Notes: generated by a model from the sequence alone, not told the origin. Positions 17,735 through 29,079 are shown, counted from the stretch's first letter. The stretch is DNA of 64,000 nucleotides from Metabacillus dongyingensis (GCF_019933155.2 NZ_CP082944.1:2978001-3042000), one strand, 5' to 3'. Translations and numbers: made by a program.

Positions 17735-18860
17735 ATAGAGGTCTCAAAAGCCTGAATTCGTTCATTTTGAGGTCTCAACCGCGCTCTATGAGTACTCAAA
17801 ACAAGGGAGGAATTCAATTTGAGTACTCAACCACGCTCTTTGAGTATCCAAAACCCGGGAGGAGTCCAGTTTGAGAACTCAACCACGCTCTTTGAGTTCT
17901 CAAAATCCCGAATTCGTCCAGTTTGAGGACTCAATCGCTTTCTATGAGTACTCAAAACCCGGGAGGAATTCAATTTGAGTACTCAACCACCCTCTATGAG
18001 TTCTCAATATTCGAATTAGGTCTGTTAGAGGACTCAATCGCTTTCTATGAGTACCCAAAACCCGGGAGGAATCCAGTTTGAGGACTCAATCACGTTCTAT
18101 GAGTTCTCAAAAACCGCGAGGAATCCAATTTGAGTACTCAACCACGCTGTTTGAGTTCTCAAAATTACGAATTCGTTCTGTTAGAGGACTCAATCGCGCT
18201 CTTTGAGTATCCAAAACCCGGGAGGAATCCAATTTGAGTACTCAACCACGCTCTTTGAGTTCTCAAAATTACGAATTCGTTCTGTTAGAGGACTCAATCG
18301 CGCTTTATGAGTCTCCAAAACCCGTGAGGAATCCAATTTGAGTACACGCTCTTTGAGTTCTCAAAATTACGAATTCGTTCTGTTAGAGGACTCAATCGCG
18401 CTTTATGAGTCTCCAAAACCCGGGAAGAATTCAATTTGAGTACTCAAACACGCACTTTGAGTTCTCAAAATCCCGAATTCGTTCTGTTAGAGGACTCAAT
18501 CGCGCTCTTTGAGTATCCAAAACCCGGGAGGAATTCAATTTGAGTACTCAAACACGCACTTTGAGTTCTCAAAATCCCGAATTCGTCCAGTTTGAGTACT
18601 CAATCGCTTTCTATGAGTACTCAAAACCCGGGAGGAATTCAAGTTGAGTACTCAACCACCCTCTATGAGTTCTCAAAATTACGAATTAGGTCTGTTAGAG
18701 GACTCAATCGCGTTCTATGAGTTCTCAAAACCCAGGAGGAATCCAGTTTGAGGACTCAATCGAACTCTATGAGTCCCCAAAAACCGGGAGGAATCCAATT
18801 TGAGTATTCAAACGATATGAGTTCTCAAAATCCCGAATTCCTTCAGTTAGAGTTGCATGC
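17735..18860. repeat. Long non-coding array of 44 palindromic motifs with alternating 21/31-bp spacing (52-bp units, 104-bp dimers)
   Basis: The core motif is TTTGAGTACTCAA, or variants in which the first three bases are TTT, TAT, TTA or GTT and the centre is TA, TT, GA or TC. Copies start at 17735, 17766, 17787, 17818, 17839, 17870, 17891, 17922 and so on to 18847. Successive starts are 31, 21, 31, 21 bases apart throughout, with only three exceptions (30, 15 and 17). Two kinds of 52-bp unit alternate: one carries an ACGAATTCG linker and the other a CCCGGGAGGAAT linker, giving a 104-bp dimer. No reading frame spans it, because TGA occurs in each motif. Spacing of 21 and 31 bp is two and three helical turns, so all motifs face the same side of the helix. 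Function unknown. Confidence 0.93.
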
Positions 18861-19119
18861 GCCTGATAAGCAAGCAGCATCCATTGTAAATCTGCTCCCA
18901 ATGTCCAATTTTAAATGAAAAGGACTAAAAACGACAAGATATTTTCATAAGATTCTGTGAATTCGGCAGGAAACTAAAGAATTGCTGGAGAAATAAAAAG
19001 ATGAAGCAAGACAGTAAAATTCTTTTGTAGAGGGGGGATTTTGGAATTAAGAAAAGGCAGCTTCTTAGTTAAATTTGACAATGCCCGTACATTGAGAATA
19101 CTAATAAAGGGTGATAAAA

Positions 19120-19530
19120 ATGAGTCTGACAGCAGATAAAATCTTTGTTAACTTACCTGTAAAAAATCTTAATCAATCCGTCGAATTTTTTTCAAAAATC
19201 GGGTTTGAGTTCAACCCCCAATTCACAGATGAAAATGCCACTTGCATGGTGATCAGCGAGCATATTTTTGTCATGCTGCTTGTTGAAGATTATTTCAAAA
19301 CTTTTACTAAGAAAGTTATTTCGGATGCAGGAAAAAGTACTGAAGTTATCCTGGCTCTATCTGCAGATAGCCGAGAAAAAGTTGATGAGATTGTTAATAA
19401 AGCGCTGCATGCTGGAGGTAAGGAATCTAAAGACCCAATTGATCATGGATTTATGTATGGCTGGAGCTTTCAGGACTTGGACGGTCACCTCTGGGAAGTT
19501 ATGTATATGGATGAAAGCGCGGTTAATTAG
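19120..19530 (+). CDS. VOC (glyoxalase/bleomycin-resistance fold) family protein
   Basis: About 136 residues, starting IFVNLPVKNLNQSVEFF and ending with QDLDGHLWEVMYMD, the two signature ends of a vicinal-oxygen-chelate domain. The likely metal ligands are a His in the IDHG segment and the Glu of LWEV. The family includes PhnB-like and DUF-type proteins, lyases, dioxygenases and antibiotic-sequestering proteins; no substrate can be assigned. The ATG at 19120 with AAAGGGTGA just upstream is preferred over the GTG at 19111. It appears monocistronic, with a terminator at 19658-19681. Confidence 0.85.
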   Translation: MSLTADKIFVNLPVKNLNQSVEFFSKIGFEFNPQFTDENATCMVISEHIFVMLLVEDYFKTFTKKVISDAGKSTEVILALSADSREKVDEIVNKALHAGGKESKDPIDHGFMYGWSFQDLDGHLWEVMYMDESAVN

Positions 19531-19657
19531 ACAATCACTTATTCGAAAGAGAAAAAACCTCCAATTGAAGATTAAGGAGTTACGTTTTGGGAGGGAAAAC
19601 TTGAAATCACACGGTTTTAAACACCGGGTATAGCATTAGGATTAGTAAACTAATTCG

Positions 19658-19681
19658 CACCGCTTTTAGTGGTGTTTTTTT
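19658..19681 (+). terminator. Terminator after the VOC gene
   Basis: CACCGCT and AGTGGTG form a seven-base stem (one G-T pair) with a three-base loop, followed by seven T residues on the plus strand. Confidence 0.75.
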
Positions 19682-19685
19682 GCAT

Positions 19686-19716
19686 AATAAAACTCAGTTC
19701 ATTGTTGAACTGAGTT
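19686..19716 (-). terminator. Terminator behind the DMT transporter genes
   Basis: AACTCAGTTCA and its exact complement TGAACTGAGTT flank a four-base loop; on the minus strand TTATT follows. It closes the minus-strand transporter region and may also block readthrough from the plus side. Confidence 0.7.
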
Positions 19717-20049
19717 AATAAGTTATTCCATTATACCTCCGATTGTTGAAGATCGGGACCATTGCGATCAGCATAGATGCAATACTGCTCGATACATACT
19801 TTTGGCCTTGTGCAGTAAGAATAAACGGCAAGACTACTTCAAAAAGTGCAATCCAAAAATATTTTTTAGTATTGGTTGTGTAGTTTTTCTTGATTGGAAC
19901 AGATTAATCACTGATAAACAAATTGCACCGATCAGTGCTTTCAAAGCAGACAACGAAATGGAATTTACATCATTCGTTACTAATTCCGCGAAGAAAAATT
20001 GAGATCCCCAAATGAAGCTTATGATTAGCAAGAGACTATATTTTTTCAT
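19715..20049 (-). pseudogene. Truncated and frameshifted second EamA/DMT transporter
   Basis: Starting at the ATG at 20049, the sequence encodes an EamA N-terminus (MKKYSLLLIISFIWGSQFF, then a second helix) that stops at 19834 after a frameshift near 19850. The neighbouring frame continues the family pattern: ALFEVVLPFILTAQGQKYV, then SSIASMLIAMVPIF. After this point the match to the family ends abruptly and a stop follows at 19715. Only about 110 of the expected ~300 residues remain. It overlaps the 3' end of the intact EamA gene by 14 bp, so the two were a tandem pair. The break coincides with a short sequence related to the repeat at 22860. Confidence 0.75.
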
Positions 20050-20953
20050 TTGATTTGCCCCTTGCACCAAAATAGTTTGTACCAACAACACCGATGATAA
20101 TGATAATTGATCCAACTATATGGTATAAATGAAATTCCTCTTTTAAAAAAATGACCCCTGCTAGAATGGTAATGAGCGTAGCAAAATTACTGAAAACACT
20201 CATTTTCGATGCGTCTATTTTTGATAAAGCATAGTTGGAAAGATAGGACGTTCCTAATGACGATAGGATACCTAAATATAAAATGGCAAGAACAAAATCC
20301 CAGTGTCCAAAAGGTTGCATATATTGATGGACTGTTCCATTCATTACATGGTTTGTCAGTGCCAGTCCATTAAAAGCTATAAACCCAAACAAGGTCATGA
20401 AATATGTGATAGTGAATAACGAATAGCGTTGTGTTAACTTTCTGGCAAATACGTTGTATAGTGAGGCGGTAAGTGCTGAAAGTAAAATTAAACCAGTCCC
20501 AAGGAGACTTGTATTTGTGCTCCCTGCCCCGTTCATGTACATAATATAGATCACACCGAGTACAGATAAACCAATGGCTATTTTTTGACTACTTGTAGAT
20601 GTTTCCTTTAAAATGATACTTGCAAAAATTAACGTAAAAATTGGTATTGTTGCTTGAATAATACCAGCTTCTGATGAAGATGTATGCACTAACCCAAATA
20701 CCTGAAAAGCAAAAAAGAGTGTCGGATATAAGATGGCTAACAAGGCAATCCGCAGTACATCTTTTTTTGTTGCTTTGATCGATTCTTTTTTTAACACGAA
20801 CAACACTGTGGCAGCGATCCATGCAATGGTAAACCGATGAGCCAATGTATCTAACGGTGTTGCAACCGTTAATGTCACTTTAACAAACATAAATGACAAT
20901 CCGATAATGATTGCATAGATGGTTGCTGCGATATATGCATTTCTATTTTCAAT
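20036..20953 (-). CDS. EamA / drug-metabolite transporter (YcxC-like exporter)
   Basis: A protein of about 305 residues with ten predicted membrane helices in two EamA repeats (a second-repeat GLILLSALTASLYNVFARK segment is visible). Such carriers export amino acids or other metabolites. The first in-frame conventional start is TTG at 20899, but that would cut the first helix. The reading frame continues upstream through a complete helix to ATT (20953) or ATA (20956), with AAGGGGG eight bases before the ATA, so a non-canonical start is likely. It is divergent from a MocR regulator, an arrangement like ycxC/ycxD of B. subtilis. Family sure; exact start uncertain; substrate unknown. Confidence 0.88.
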   Translation of the reverse strand: MENRNAYIAATIYAIIIGLSFMFVKVTLTVATPLDTLAHRFTIAWIAATVLFVLKKESIKATKKDVLRIALLAILYPTLFFAFQVFGLVHTSSSEAGIIQATIPIFTLIFASIILKETSTSSQKIAIGLSVLGVIYIMYMNGAGSTNTSLLGTGLILLSALTASLYNVFARKLTQRYSLFTITYFMTLFGFIAFNGLALTNHVMNGTVHQYMQPFGHWDFVLAILYLGILSSLGTSYLSNYALSKIDASKMSVFSNFATLITILAGVIFLKEEFHLYHIVGSIIIIIGVVGTNYFGARGKSNEKI

Positions 20954-21034
20954 TATTTCGATTACCCCCTTATATTGATCTGTCCGGTACCATTATCGTA
21001 AGAGATAATAATAACCTTTACGATATAAAAAATA

Positions 21035-21058
21035 CACATCTGTACCGATACAGATGTG
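21035..21058. promoter_or_regulatory. Perfect inverted repeat, probable MocR operator
   Basis: Arms CACATCTGTA and TACAGATGTG are exact complements separated by CCGA. They lie 11 bases before the start of the MocR gene and about 80 bases before the divergent transporter start. A partial copy (ATCTGTCCGGTACC) lies near 20975-20990. Position and symmetry suggest the binding site by which the regulator controls itself and the exporter; this is inferred. Confidence 0.6.
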
Positions 21059-21069
21059 CAAAGAGGTTT

Positions 21070-22413
21070 ATGATGCTTAAATATGAATCAATCTATCAAT
21101 CCCTTATGATGCAAATTCAGTCTGGAAAATTTTCGGCCGGTGCAAAATTACCATCCATTCGAAATTTAACTCAACAATATTCTTGTAGTAAAAGCACTGT
21201 ATTGACCGCTTTAAAAAAATTGGAGGAGCAACATATTATTTATGCCCTACAGAAAAGTGGTTATTATGTTGTGGATAATCACGTCTTCAAAACCCCATTG
21301 TCCACTGACATAATTGACTTTACAAGCGCATCTCCTACTTGGCATGCATTTCCTTATAAAGAATTTCAACACTGCATAAATAAAGCAATTGATACCTATC
21401 AAGAAGAATTATTTCGCTACGGAACGCCAAAAGGTTGGCCACCACTCATAGCAGAAGCTAAAAAACTGTTAGAATCTTACCAAGTATTCACGCATAACGA
21501 ACAGATTTTCATCACTGCAGGTGTTCAACAGGCTCTTTCTTTAGTAAGTATGATGCCCTTTCCAAATAATCGTTCCACCATTCTAGTTGAACAACCCAGC
21601 TATCATTTATATATGGAACTGCTGAAAACCTTACAGATACCAGCAATAGGAATTCAACGTACCGCGAAAGGTATTGATTTAGGTCGACTAGAACAAATAT
21701 TTCATGAAGAAGATATTAAATTCTTTTATACAATGCCGCGCTTCCATAATCCTTTAGGATCTTCATACGGTAAAAAAGAAAAAGAAGCTATTTTACAATT
21801 AGCAGACCAATATAATGTATACATTTTAGAAGATGATTATTTAGCAGATTTTGAATACAATCCGAAGAACGATCCTCTTTTTGCTGATGATTACCATGAT
21901 AAAGTCATCTATTTAAAAAGTTTTTCAAAAATAATGTTTCCCGGGTTAAGAGTTGGTTTGGCGGTTCTTCCTTCCTCAATTATTGACATTTTTCAAAAAT
22001 ACAAAATGACAACGGATATCGACAGCTCTATGATTTCACAAGCCGCATTATATCTCTATTTGAAAAATGGTATGTTTGAACATAATAAAACGAAAGTCAG
22101 TAACATCTATTATGCACGTGCGAAAATTCTGCATCAATCAATACAAGATCATTTATCTACGTACGAATCATCAACAGAAATTGTAATGCATAGTCATATT
22201 AGGTTGCCCAAGCGTGTGAATTTGAAATCATTTGTTTATCATTTGCATGAAGAAGGCATATATCTGGATTCAGTTGAAAGAAATTATTTAGATGGCTTTT
22301 ACCACGATCGGATTTTGAAGTTGAATGTTTCAAATGTTGACGCCCATCGAATTGAAGAAGGAATTAGGAAAATTGCAAGTGCATTAAAAAATCCTCAAAA
22401 CTACTTTTTATAA
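21070..22413 (+). CDS. MocR-type regulator: GntR DNA-binding domain fused to a PLP aminotransferase domain (YcxD-like)
   Basis: The start is the ATG at 21070 (AGAGG upstream); residues upstream of it in the same frame are A+T-rich non-gene sequence. Residues 1-75 are a GntR winged helix (SGKFSAGAKLPSIRNLTQQY, then SKSTVLTALKKLEEQ). From about 110 on there is a fold-type I aminotransferase domain with the PLP lysine in SFSKIMFPGLRVG. MocR proteins sense PLP plus an amine or amino acid and control a divergent transporter or enzyme gene. Here the divergent partner is the EamA exporter, as in ycxD/ycxC of B. subtilis. A strong terminator follows at 22454. Confidence 0.93.
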   Translation: MMLKYESIYQSLMMQIQSGKFSAGAKLPSIRNLTQQYSCSKSTVLTALKKLEEQHIIYALQKSGYYVVDNHVFKTPLSTDIIDFTSASPTWHAFPYKEFQHCINKAIDTYQEELFRYGTPKGWPPLIAEAKKLLESYQVFTHNEQIFITAGVQQALSLVSMMPFPNNRSTILVEQPSYHLYMELLKTLQIPAIGIQRTAKGIDLGRLEQIFHEEDIKFFYTMPRFHNPLGSSYGKKEKEAILQLADQYNVYILEDDYLADFEYNPKNDPLFADDYHDKVIYLKSFSKIMFPGLRVGLAVLPSSIIDIFQKYKMTTDIDSSMISQAALYLYLKNGMFEHNKTKVSNIYYARAKILHQSIQDHLSTYESSTEIVMHSHIRLPKRVNLKSFVYHLHEEGIYLDSVERNYLDGFYHDRILKLNVSNVDAHRIEEGIRKIASALKNPQNYFL

Positions 22414-22453
22414 ATTCTTTCAACAAGGCAAAACTGTCCTTGTTCGAAAGCAT

Positions 22454-22500
22454 AAAGGGTGATGGATATTAAACATGACTAATATCCATCACCCTTTTAC
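22454..22500. terminator. Strong hairpin terminator after the MocR gene
   Basis: An 18-base stem, AAAGGGTGATGGATATTA (22454-22471), pairs perfectly with 22480-22497 around an eight-base loop. TTTTACTTTT follows on the plus strand. Confidence 0.8.
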
Positions 22501-22643
22501 TTTTGACTAATACATTCACCTTTATTTTTTGTCTCACGGCTCCTATAGTATTCCTTCTTCGAAATCAGATTTACTTTATCATCGTCTGATAGATTTTCAG
22601 ATTAAAAAAGTCCACTTACATTCGTATATTATTAAAAATTCTA

Positions 22644-22673
22644 ATTCCATTAAATGGCCCGATTGTTGCAAAG
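22644..22673. repeat. Dispersed short repeat, copy 1
   Basis: The core ATTAAATGGCCCGATT is shared exactly with 27834-27849, and 24 of 30 aligned bases match. The flanks A+T-rich; no reading frame. The 640-base gap 22414-23053 otherwise holds the MocR terminator and the related motif at 22860; no supported gene. Confidence 0.5.
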
Positions 22674-22830
22674 AAACAAACTCTTCCACAATCCTGCCCT
22701 TTTCTGGAATAACATACCATTTCAAGATGATCCACCTAATTTCCTTTCTTACACCACAACATGTCCCGTTGCTTAATACCAATTATTTCAAAATCAGATG
22801 ATTAACTCAATCTTTTATATACCATTAAAA

Positions 22831-22876
22831 AGGACACTTACCTTATTACAGATAAGCGTCCGATTGTGGAAGATCG
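22831..22876. repeat. Dispersed short repeat, related copy with inverted repeat
   Basis: GGAC-A-CTTA at 22832 pairs with TAAG-C-GTCC ending near 22861, and the block ends in CCGATTGTGGAAGATCG. The last element is nearly the same as 19738-19755 at the broken end of the DMT pseudogene. Confidence 0.4.
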
Positions 22877-23053
22877 ACCATATTATTAATTAAGAAGGAG
22901 CAATGATTGCTTTAGCTAGAATAAAGCGATCTTATTTGTCAAAGGACAAGGAATTAAGCGAGCGAGTTCTGTAAGATCATCTACACATAAACTCTATAAT
23001 TAGTCATATATTTAGACAATATAAGTTAGTATATAGAGGAGGATGAGTATATC

Positions 23054-23296
23054 ATGCAAACAAAAGAAATACGCTTACGTCGAATCCAACATCTGGCATA
23101 TGAAATCATGGATGAGATGAATAAAAGGAAAGAACGGAGACAGTTTGATACATTAAGTCTAGTGATTGATAATTTATCTCGGGCAATCGGAGACTTTGCA
23201 GATCCATTAGGCAATTATTCACTCGACTATTTAGAAAAAAAAGTGGAAAATGCCCATTATCTGTTATTTATAAATGAAAAGAAGGTTCACTCTTAA
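23054..23296 (+). CDS. Small hypothetical protein, 80 residues
   Basis: The ATG at 23054 has AGGAGG about ten bases upstream. The product is charged and probably all helical; a heptad-like N-terminal half (RRIQHLAYEIMDEMNKRKER) is followed by a DTLSLVIDNLSRAIGDF segment. There is no signal peptide, membrane helix or cysteine. I do not recognise the family. The Bacillus-like codon use and ribosome binding site support expression. It ends 61 bases before a strong Fur-box-like site. Confidence 0.6.
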   Translation: MQTKEIRLRRIQHLAYEIMDEMNKRKERRQFDTLSLVIDNLSRAIGDFADPLGNYSLDYLEKKVENAHYLLFINEKKVHS

Positions 23297-23357
23297 TCCT
23301 CTTGGAATACTTTTGTTTTATCACAGCTAATAAATTTTTATTAAATATGAATGAAAA

Positions 23358-23372
23358 TGATAGTTATTATCA
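23358..23372. promoter_or_regulatory. Fur-box-like site with no adjacent gene start
   Basis: TGATAGTTATTATCA matches the 7-1-7 Fur consensus TGATAATNATTATCA at all but one position. It lies between two converging gene ends. On the minus strand, TTGATA overlaps it and CATATT lies 18 bases further, a possible promoter for an unannotated transcript antisense to the 80-residue gene. Confidence 0.6.
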
Positions 23373-23383
23373 ATACTATACCT

Positions 23384-23414
23384 AATAAAGGATAACCAAA
23401 ATGTTGGTTACCCC
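23384..23414 (-). terminator. Weak hairpin after the DUF1540 gene
   Basis: GGATAACCA and TGGTTACCC pair with one G-T on the minus strand; TTTATT follows. It lies just past the DUF1540 stop at 23424. Confidence 0.45.
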
Positions 23415-23423
23415 TTAAGAAAA

Positions 23424-23579
23424 TTAAACTCCTGGTTTAAATGTTTTACAATCTGTTTCTTCACTATTCGAAGCTTGCTTACCTTTATGACTTACAACGT
23501 AAATAGCATCCGCATTACATTTGTTTCCTGAACCCCAATACGAACAGTTGTTTACTTCACAAAGAACATCTTTAGCCAT
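23424..23579 (-). CDS. DUF1540 cysteine-rich small protein, 51 residues
   Basis: The ATG at 23579 is preceded by GAGGAGG. The product has the DUF1540 pattern: a CEVNNCSYWGSGNKC cluster followed by an AIYV strand and a closing ETDCKTF. Four cysteines suggest binding of a metal ion such as zinc, though the function of the family is not established. It is soluble with no signal sequence. It is monocistronic, with a hairpin behind it and the orphan Fur-like site 50 bp beyond its 3' end. The family call is made from the motif by eye. Confidence 0.82.
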   Translation of the reverse strand: MAKDVLCEVNNCSYWGSGNKCNADAIYVVSHKGKQASNSEETDCKTFKPGV

Positions 23580-23971
23580 AGTATCACACCTCCTCTTTTG
23601 TTATCATTAACTAATTTGAGGTGGTTGATACTTTTTATTTTAGTGTGAATATTCTTAGGAATATGTTTAAGATATGCATTCCTTTTTCGCCCTATTCTGA
23701 AATAATCCTTTACTAATATTACTTCATTAAGCCCTTTTTACCTTTTCACTTTTTTGTGCTTTTAGCCTTCAGAATAGTAGTTGCATACCGAACAGGTAGG
23801 GTACGCATAATATAAATTCAGACCGCCACTGCACAGATAATTGCTACACCCTACAGTGCTACTTTCTAAGCCTCAGTTAACTGTGAATGCCAAAGGATAG
23901 GATCACACTTTTCTGGTCGAACCCAGAACCTCCAAATAGTGCTGATTGTACATAATGCTTAATGTAATGAA
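23580..23971. other. Intergenic stretch without recognised gene
   Basis: About 390 A+T-rich bases between the DUF1540 gene start and the end of rph. No reading frame with a ribosome binding site, no repeat and no clear hairpin terminator is seen. Confidence 0.4.
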
Positions 23972-26602
<2,631 letters not shown>

Positions 26603-26745
26603 TTATCGCTCAATACCAAGACGAATCATATGCATAAATTGTTCATCTGATCAACCTTTGTTCTGTAATTGTTTCCATTACGCTGTCCACTCGTTCTTGC
26701 TTCTGGCGAAGTTCCATGTTCATATCAAAAAAATAAAAATTGGGG

Positions 26746-26775
26746 TTGACTGAAAAGGATTTTATGATGTATAAT
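26746..26775 (+). promoter_or_regulatory. Sigma-A-like promoter facing away from rph, with no gene downstream
   Basis: TTGACT and TATAAT are separated by 18 bases. A near-symmetrical GGATATTTT / AAAAATCC pair follows at 26784-26804. Downstream on the plus strand there is only the end of a minus-strand gene, so the product would be an RNA or the promoter is a relic of a lost regulator gene. Confidence 0.45.
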
Positions 26776-27010
26776 TAAAATAGGGATATTTTATACAAAA
26801 ATCCATTAACAGTGTGTATCTATATAAATTTACCACAGTTTCTCAATTTTATCAATGTATTTTCACGACCATAATTGATGCAAATTCAAAGGAAGAAAAA
26901 CCCATTTTACAAGACAAATGACTCACACTATATGATCCAAATATCCAATCATTTAGTGTAGCGTCAGGAAAATACGGATTTACAACGTTAAGAAATTCCA
27001 ATATTAAAAA

Positions 27011-27052
27011 GCCCAGTTTCTTAGTATTAATATTAAGAAACTGGGCTTTTTT
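27011..27052. terminator. Bidirectional terminator after the GNAT gene
   Basis: GCCCAGTTTCTTA (27011-27023) pairs with 27034-27046, flanked by A runs on the left and T runs on the right. It serves the minus-strand acetyltransferase ending at 27105 and can stop the plus-strand transcript from 26746. Confidence 0.8.
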
Positions 27053-27104
27053 CGTTTTTTTTAGTTGCTTAAAGTAAATCCGCGTTTTGCTGGCGGCAGC
27101 CCAT

Positions 27105-27659
27105 TTACATCCCATCTTTGTTATCTTTCTTAGAGAAAACTTCTTGATAATCAATTAAGTTTAAACGCCAATTATTGCACCGCATAAAGCTCCCCAGCGG
27201 GTATTCAAATTCGCATTCGGAGATAAATTGAAAGCCAAGCTTTTGACAAATTGCATTTGAAGCAGGATTACTGATTGAAGGAAAAGCGTGAACGTACTTA
27301 TACTTGTTCTGCTCAGCTGCTTTAACTAATGCTAATTTCACTGCCATTGTTGCTATACCTTTCCCCTGAAACGATGGTAAGACGCTCCATCCAGTTTCAT
27401 ACACATTTTCACCATTCCAATTATTTTCCCAGTATCCAACAGATCCTGCTGCTTCTATATCTGGTAACATTTTAATGCTAAACATACTTCCCCAATTACC
27501 AGGCTCAAGATACCGTTTGTGTCGTTTCAAAACCTTTTCCTTACTCTCCGGACCCCCAAGGTGCTTCAACATCTCTGGAGTGTTCATACGAAAAAGTAAT
27601 TCAAGGTCCTTATCTTCCCAAGGCTTAATCTGAATGGATTGGTTGCTTTGTTCTGACAT
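27105..27659 (-). CDS. GNAT family N-acetyltransferase (RimJ/RimL-like)
   Basis: 184 residues. The N-terminal IQIKPWEDKDLELLFRMN, the central TGWSVLPSFQGKGIATMAV acetyl-CoA motif and the C-terminal NAICQKLGFQF are those of Acetyltransf_3 type GNATs, which acetylate protein N-termini, ribosomal proteins or small amines. The acceptor is unknown. The ATG at 27659 is very close to AGGAG, but GGGG sits at a better distance further upstream. The gene is monocistronic between a long intergenic region and a bidirectional terminator. Confidence 0.85.
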   Translation of the reverse strand: MSEQSNQSIQIKPWEDKDLELLFRMNTPEMLKHLGGPESKEKVLKRHKRYLEPGNWGSMFSIKMLPDIEAAGSVGYWENNWNGENVYETGWSVLPSFQGKGIATMAVKLALVKAAEQNKYKYVHAFPSISNPASNAICQKLGFQFISECEFEYPLGSFMRCNNWRLNLIDYQEVFSKKDNKDGM

Positions 27660-27829
27660 CTCCTATATCCCCTAACATTTTTAATTATTTGTTCTTTCTA
27701 TACTGAAGAGCAAAATCCCTTTAATTAGTGATGCTTATTGTTGTACTAACCTGATTCTTTAGTTTAAGTACATTTCCTCACAATCTCAAACCAAAATTAA
27801 CATATATATCTAATTCTTCTTTAAGTCTT

Positions 27830-27859
27830 ATTCAATTAAATGGCCCGATTATTGAAGGA
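27830..27859. repeat. Dispersed short repeat, copy 2
   Basis: It shares ATTAAATGGCCCGATT with 22648-22663. It lies in the 456-base gap 27660-28116, which holds no supported gene; A+T-rich sequence here leads into the promoter region of the subtilisin gene. Confidence 0.5.
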
Positions 27860-28116
27860 AATTAGTCATGCGTGATTGACTAACAGTGTTATTGGTTTTT
27901 ATTTCATGGTTAAGCCAACTTGTATCTAAACCAGCTAGATGACGTGTTGATCTAAGAAGTCAGTCATGATTTTCGTAACTTGGGACAATTGCAAAACAGG
28001 AACATTAGTTCGATAAAAACACATCTATTGTAACTGTTTATATAGATTTTGAATTGTTAAACTATTAGTAACTACCAAGAATAAACAGAAAATTAATTCT
28101 GTCAGGAGGTATACAA

Positions 28117-29079
28117 ATGGAGCGAAAATTACATTTAATTCCGTATCAAGTAAATGCAGTGGTCGAAGCGGTGTCTGAGGTGCCAAAAGGTATTGAACTT
28201 ATTGCGGCTCCAAAAATCTGGGAGAAATCGAAAGGGAAGGGAATCACGGTTGCGATATTGGACACAGGCTGCGATGTCACCCATCCTGATTTGAATGAGC
28301 GGATTATCGGAGGACGGAATTTCACTGGTGATGATAATGGAAATCCTGATGTATATACTGACTATAATGGCCATGGAACCCATGTGGCTGGCACAATTGC
28401 TGCGGTCCATAACGATACAGGAGTAGTTGGGGTTGCACCTGAAGCGAGTCTACTGATTTTAAAGGTTCTTGATAAAAATGGATCAGGTCAATACGACTGG
28501 ATCATAAATGGAATTAACTATGCAGTTGAACAAAAGGCGGATATCATTTCTATGAGCCTCGGTGGTTCTGAGGATGTTTCTGAGTTGCATCAAGCTATTC
28601 AAAACGCAATCGCTAAGCAAATTCTAGTAGTATGCGCTGCTGGAAATGAGGGAGATGGACAGGATTCTTCAAATGAATTGGCCTATCCTGCCTGCTACAA
28701 CGAAGTCATTAGCGTTGGAGCTATTAATCTGCAACGCCGTTCTTCTGAATTTTCAAATTCGAATAATGAAGTCGACTTAGTAGCTCCTGGTGAAGAAATC
28801 CTTTCAACGTATTTAAAGGGAAAGTATGCAAAACTAAGCGGAACCTCGATGGCAGCACCGCATATATCCGGTTCACTTGCGCTCATTAAAGAGATTGCCA
28901 ACAAAAACTTTGAGCGAAATCTCACAGAGCCTGAGCTGTATGCACAATTAATAAAGAGAACGGTTCCGCTAGGAAACTCGCCAAAACTCGAAGGCAACGG
29001 ATTGCTGTACTTAACAGCAGAGGACTGCTTATCGGATGTGTTCAACCAAAAAATATCTGCTCAGGCGTTGAAATTATAA
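28117..29079 (+). CDS. isp: Intracellular subtilisin protease (ISP)
   Basis: 320 residues with no signal peptide. The short N-terminal extension contains LIPYQV (residues 7-12), the ISP inhibitory stretch that blocks the active site until cleaved. The catalytic triad is Asp49 (AILDTG), His86 (NGHGTH) and Ser244 (GTSMAAPH); the oxyanion Asn is in AAGNEG. ISPs are the major cytoplasmic serine proteases of Bacillus in stationary phase. AGGAGG lies eight bases before the ATG. The stop codon overlaps the start of an endonuclease I gene (TAATG), so the protease and a nuclease are made together. The N-terminus lacks a secretion signal, which excludes the extracellular subtilisins. Confidence 0.95.
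   Translation: MERKLHLIPYQVNAVVEAVSEVPKGIELIAAPKIWEKSKGKGITVAILDTGCDVTHPDLNERIIGGRNFTGDDNGNPDVYTDYNGHGTHVAGTIAAVHNDTGVVGVAPEASLLILKVLDKNGSGQYDWIINGINYAVEQKADIISMSLGGSEDVSELHQAIQNAIAKQILVVCAAGNEGDGQDSSNELAYPACYNEVISVGAINLQRRSSEFSNSNNEVDLVAPGEEILSTYLKGKYAKLSGTSMAAPHISGSLALIKEIANKNFERNLTEPELYAQLIKRTVPLGNSPKLEGNGLLYLTAEDCLSDVFNQKISAQALKL

Noticed and set aside
17735..18860. CRISPR array
   Set aside because: The repeat is regular, but the linkers are themselves repeated and not unique spacers, the repeat is a 12-13-bp palindrome, and no cas gene is nearby.
22529..22801. Short reading frames on both strands downstream of the MocR gene
   Set aside because: No convincing ribosome binding site, A+T-rich composition, no recognisable motif; they cover the dispersed repeat.
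26852..27154. 100-residue minus-strand reading frame
   Set aside because: It runs through the strong bidirectional terminator and overlaps the GNAT gene end; no ribosome binding site or family.
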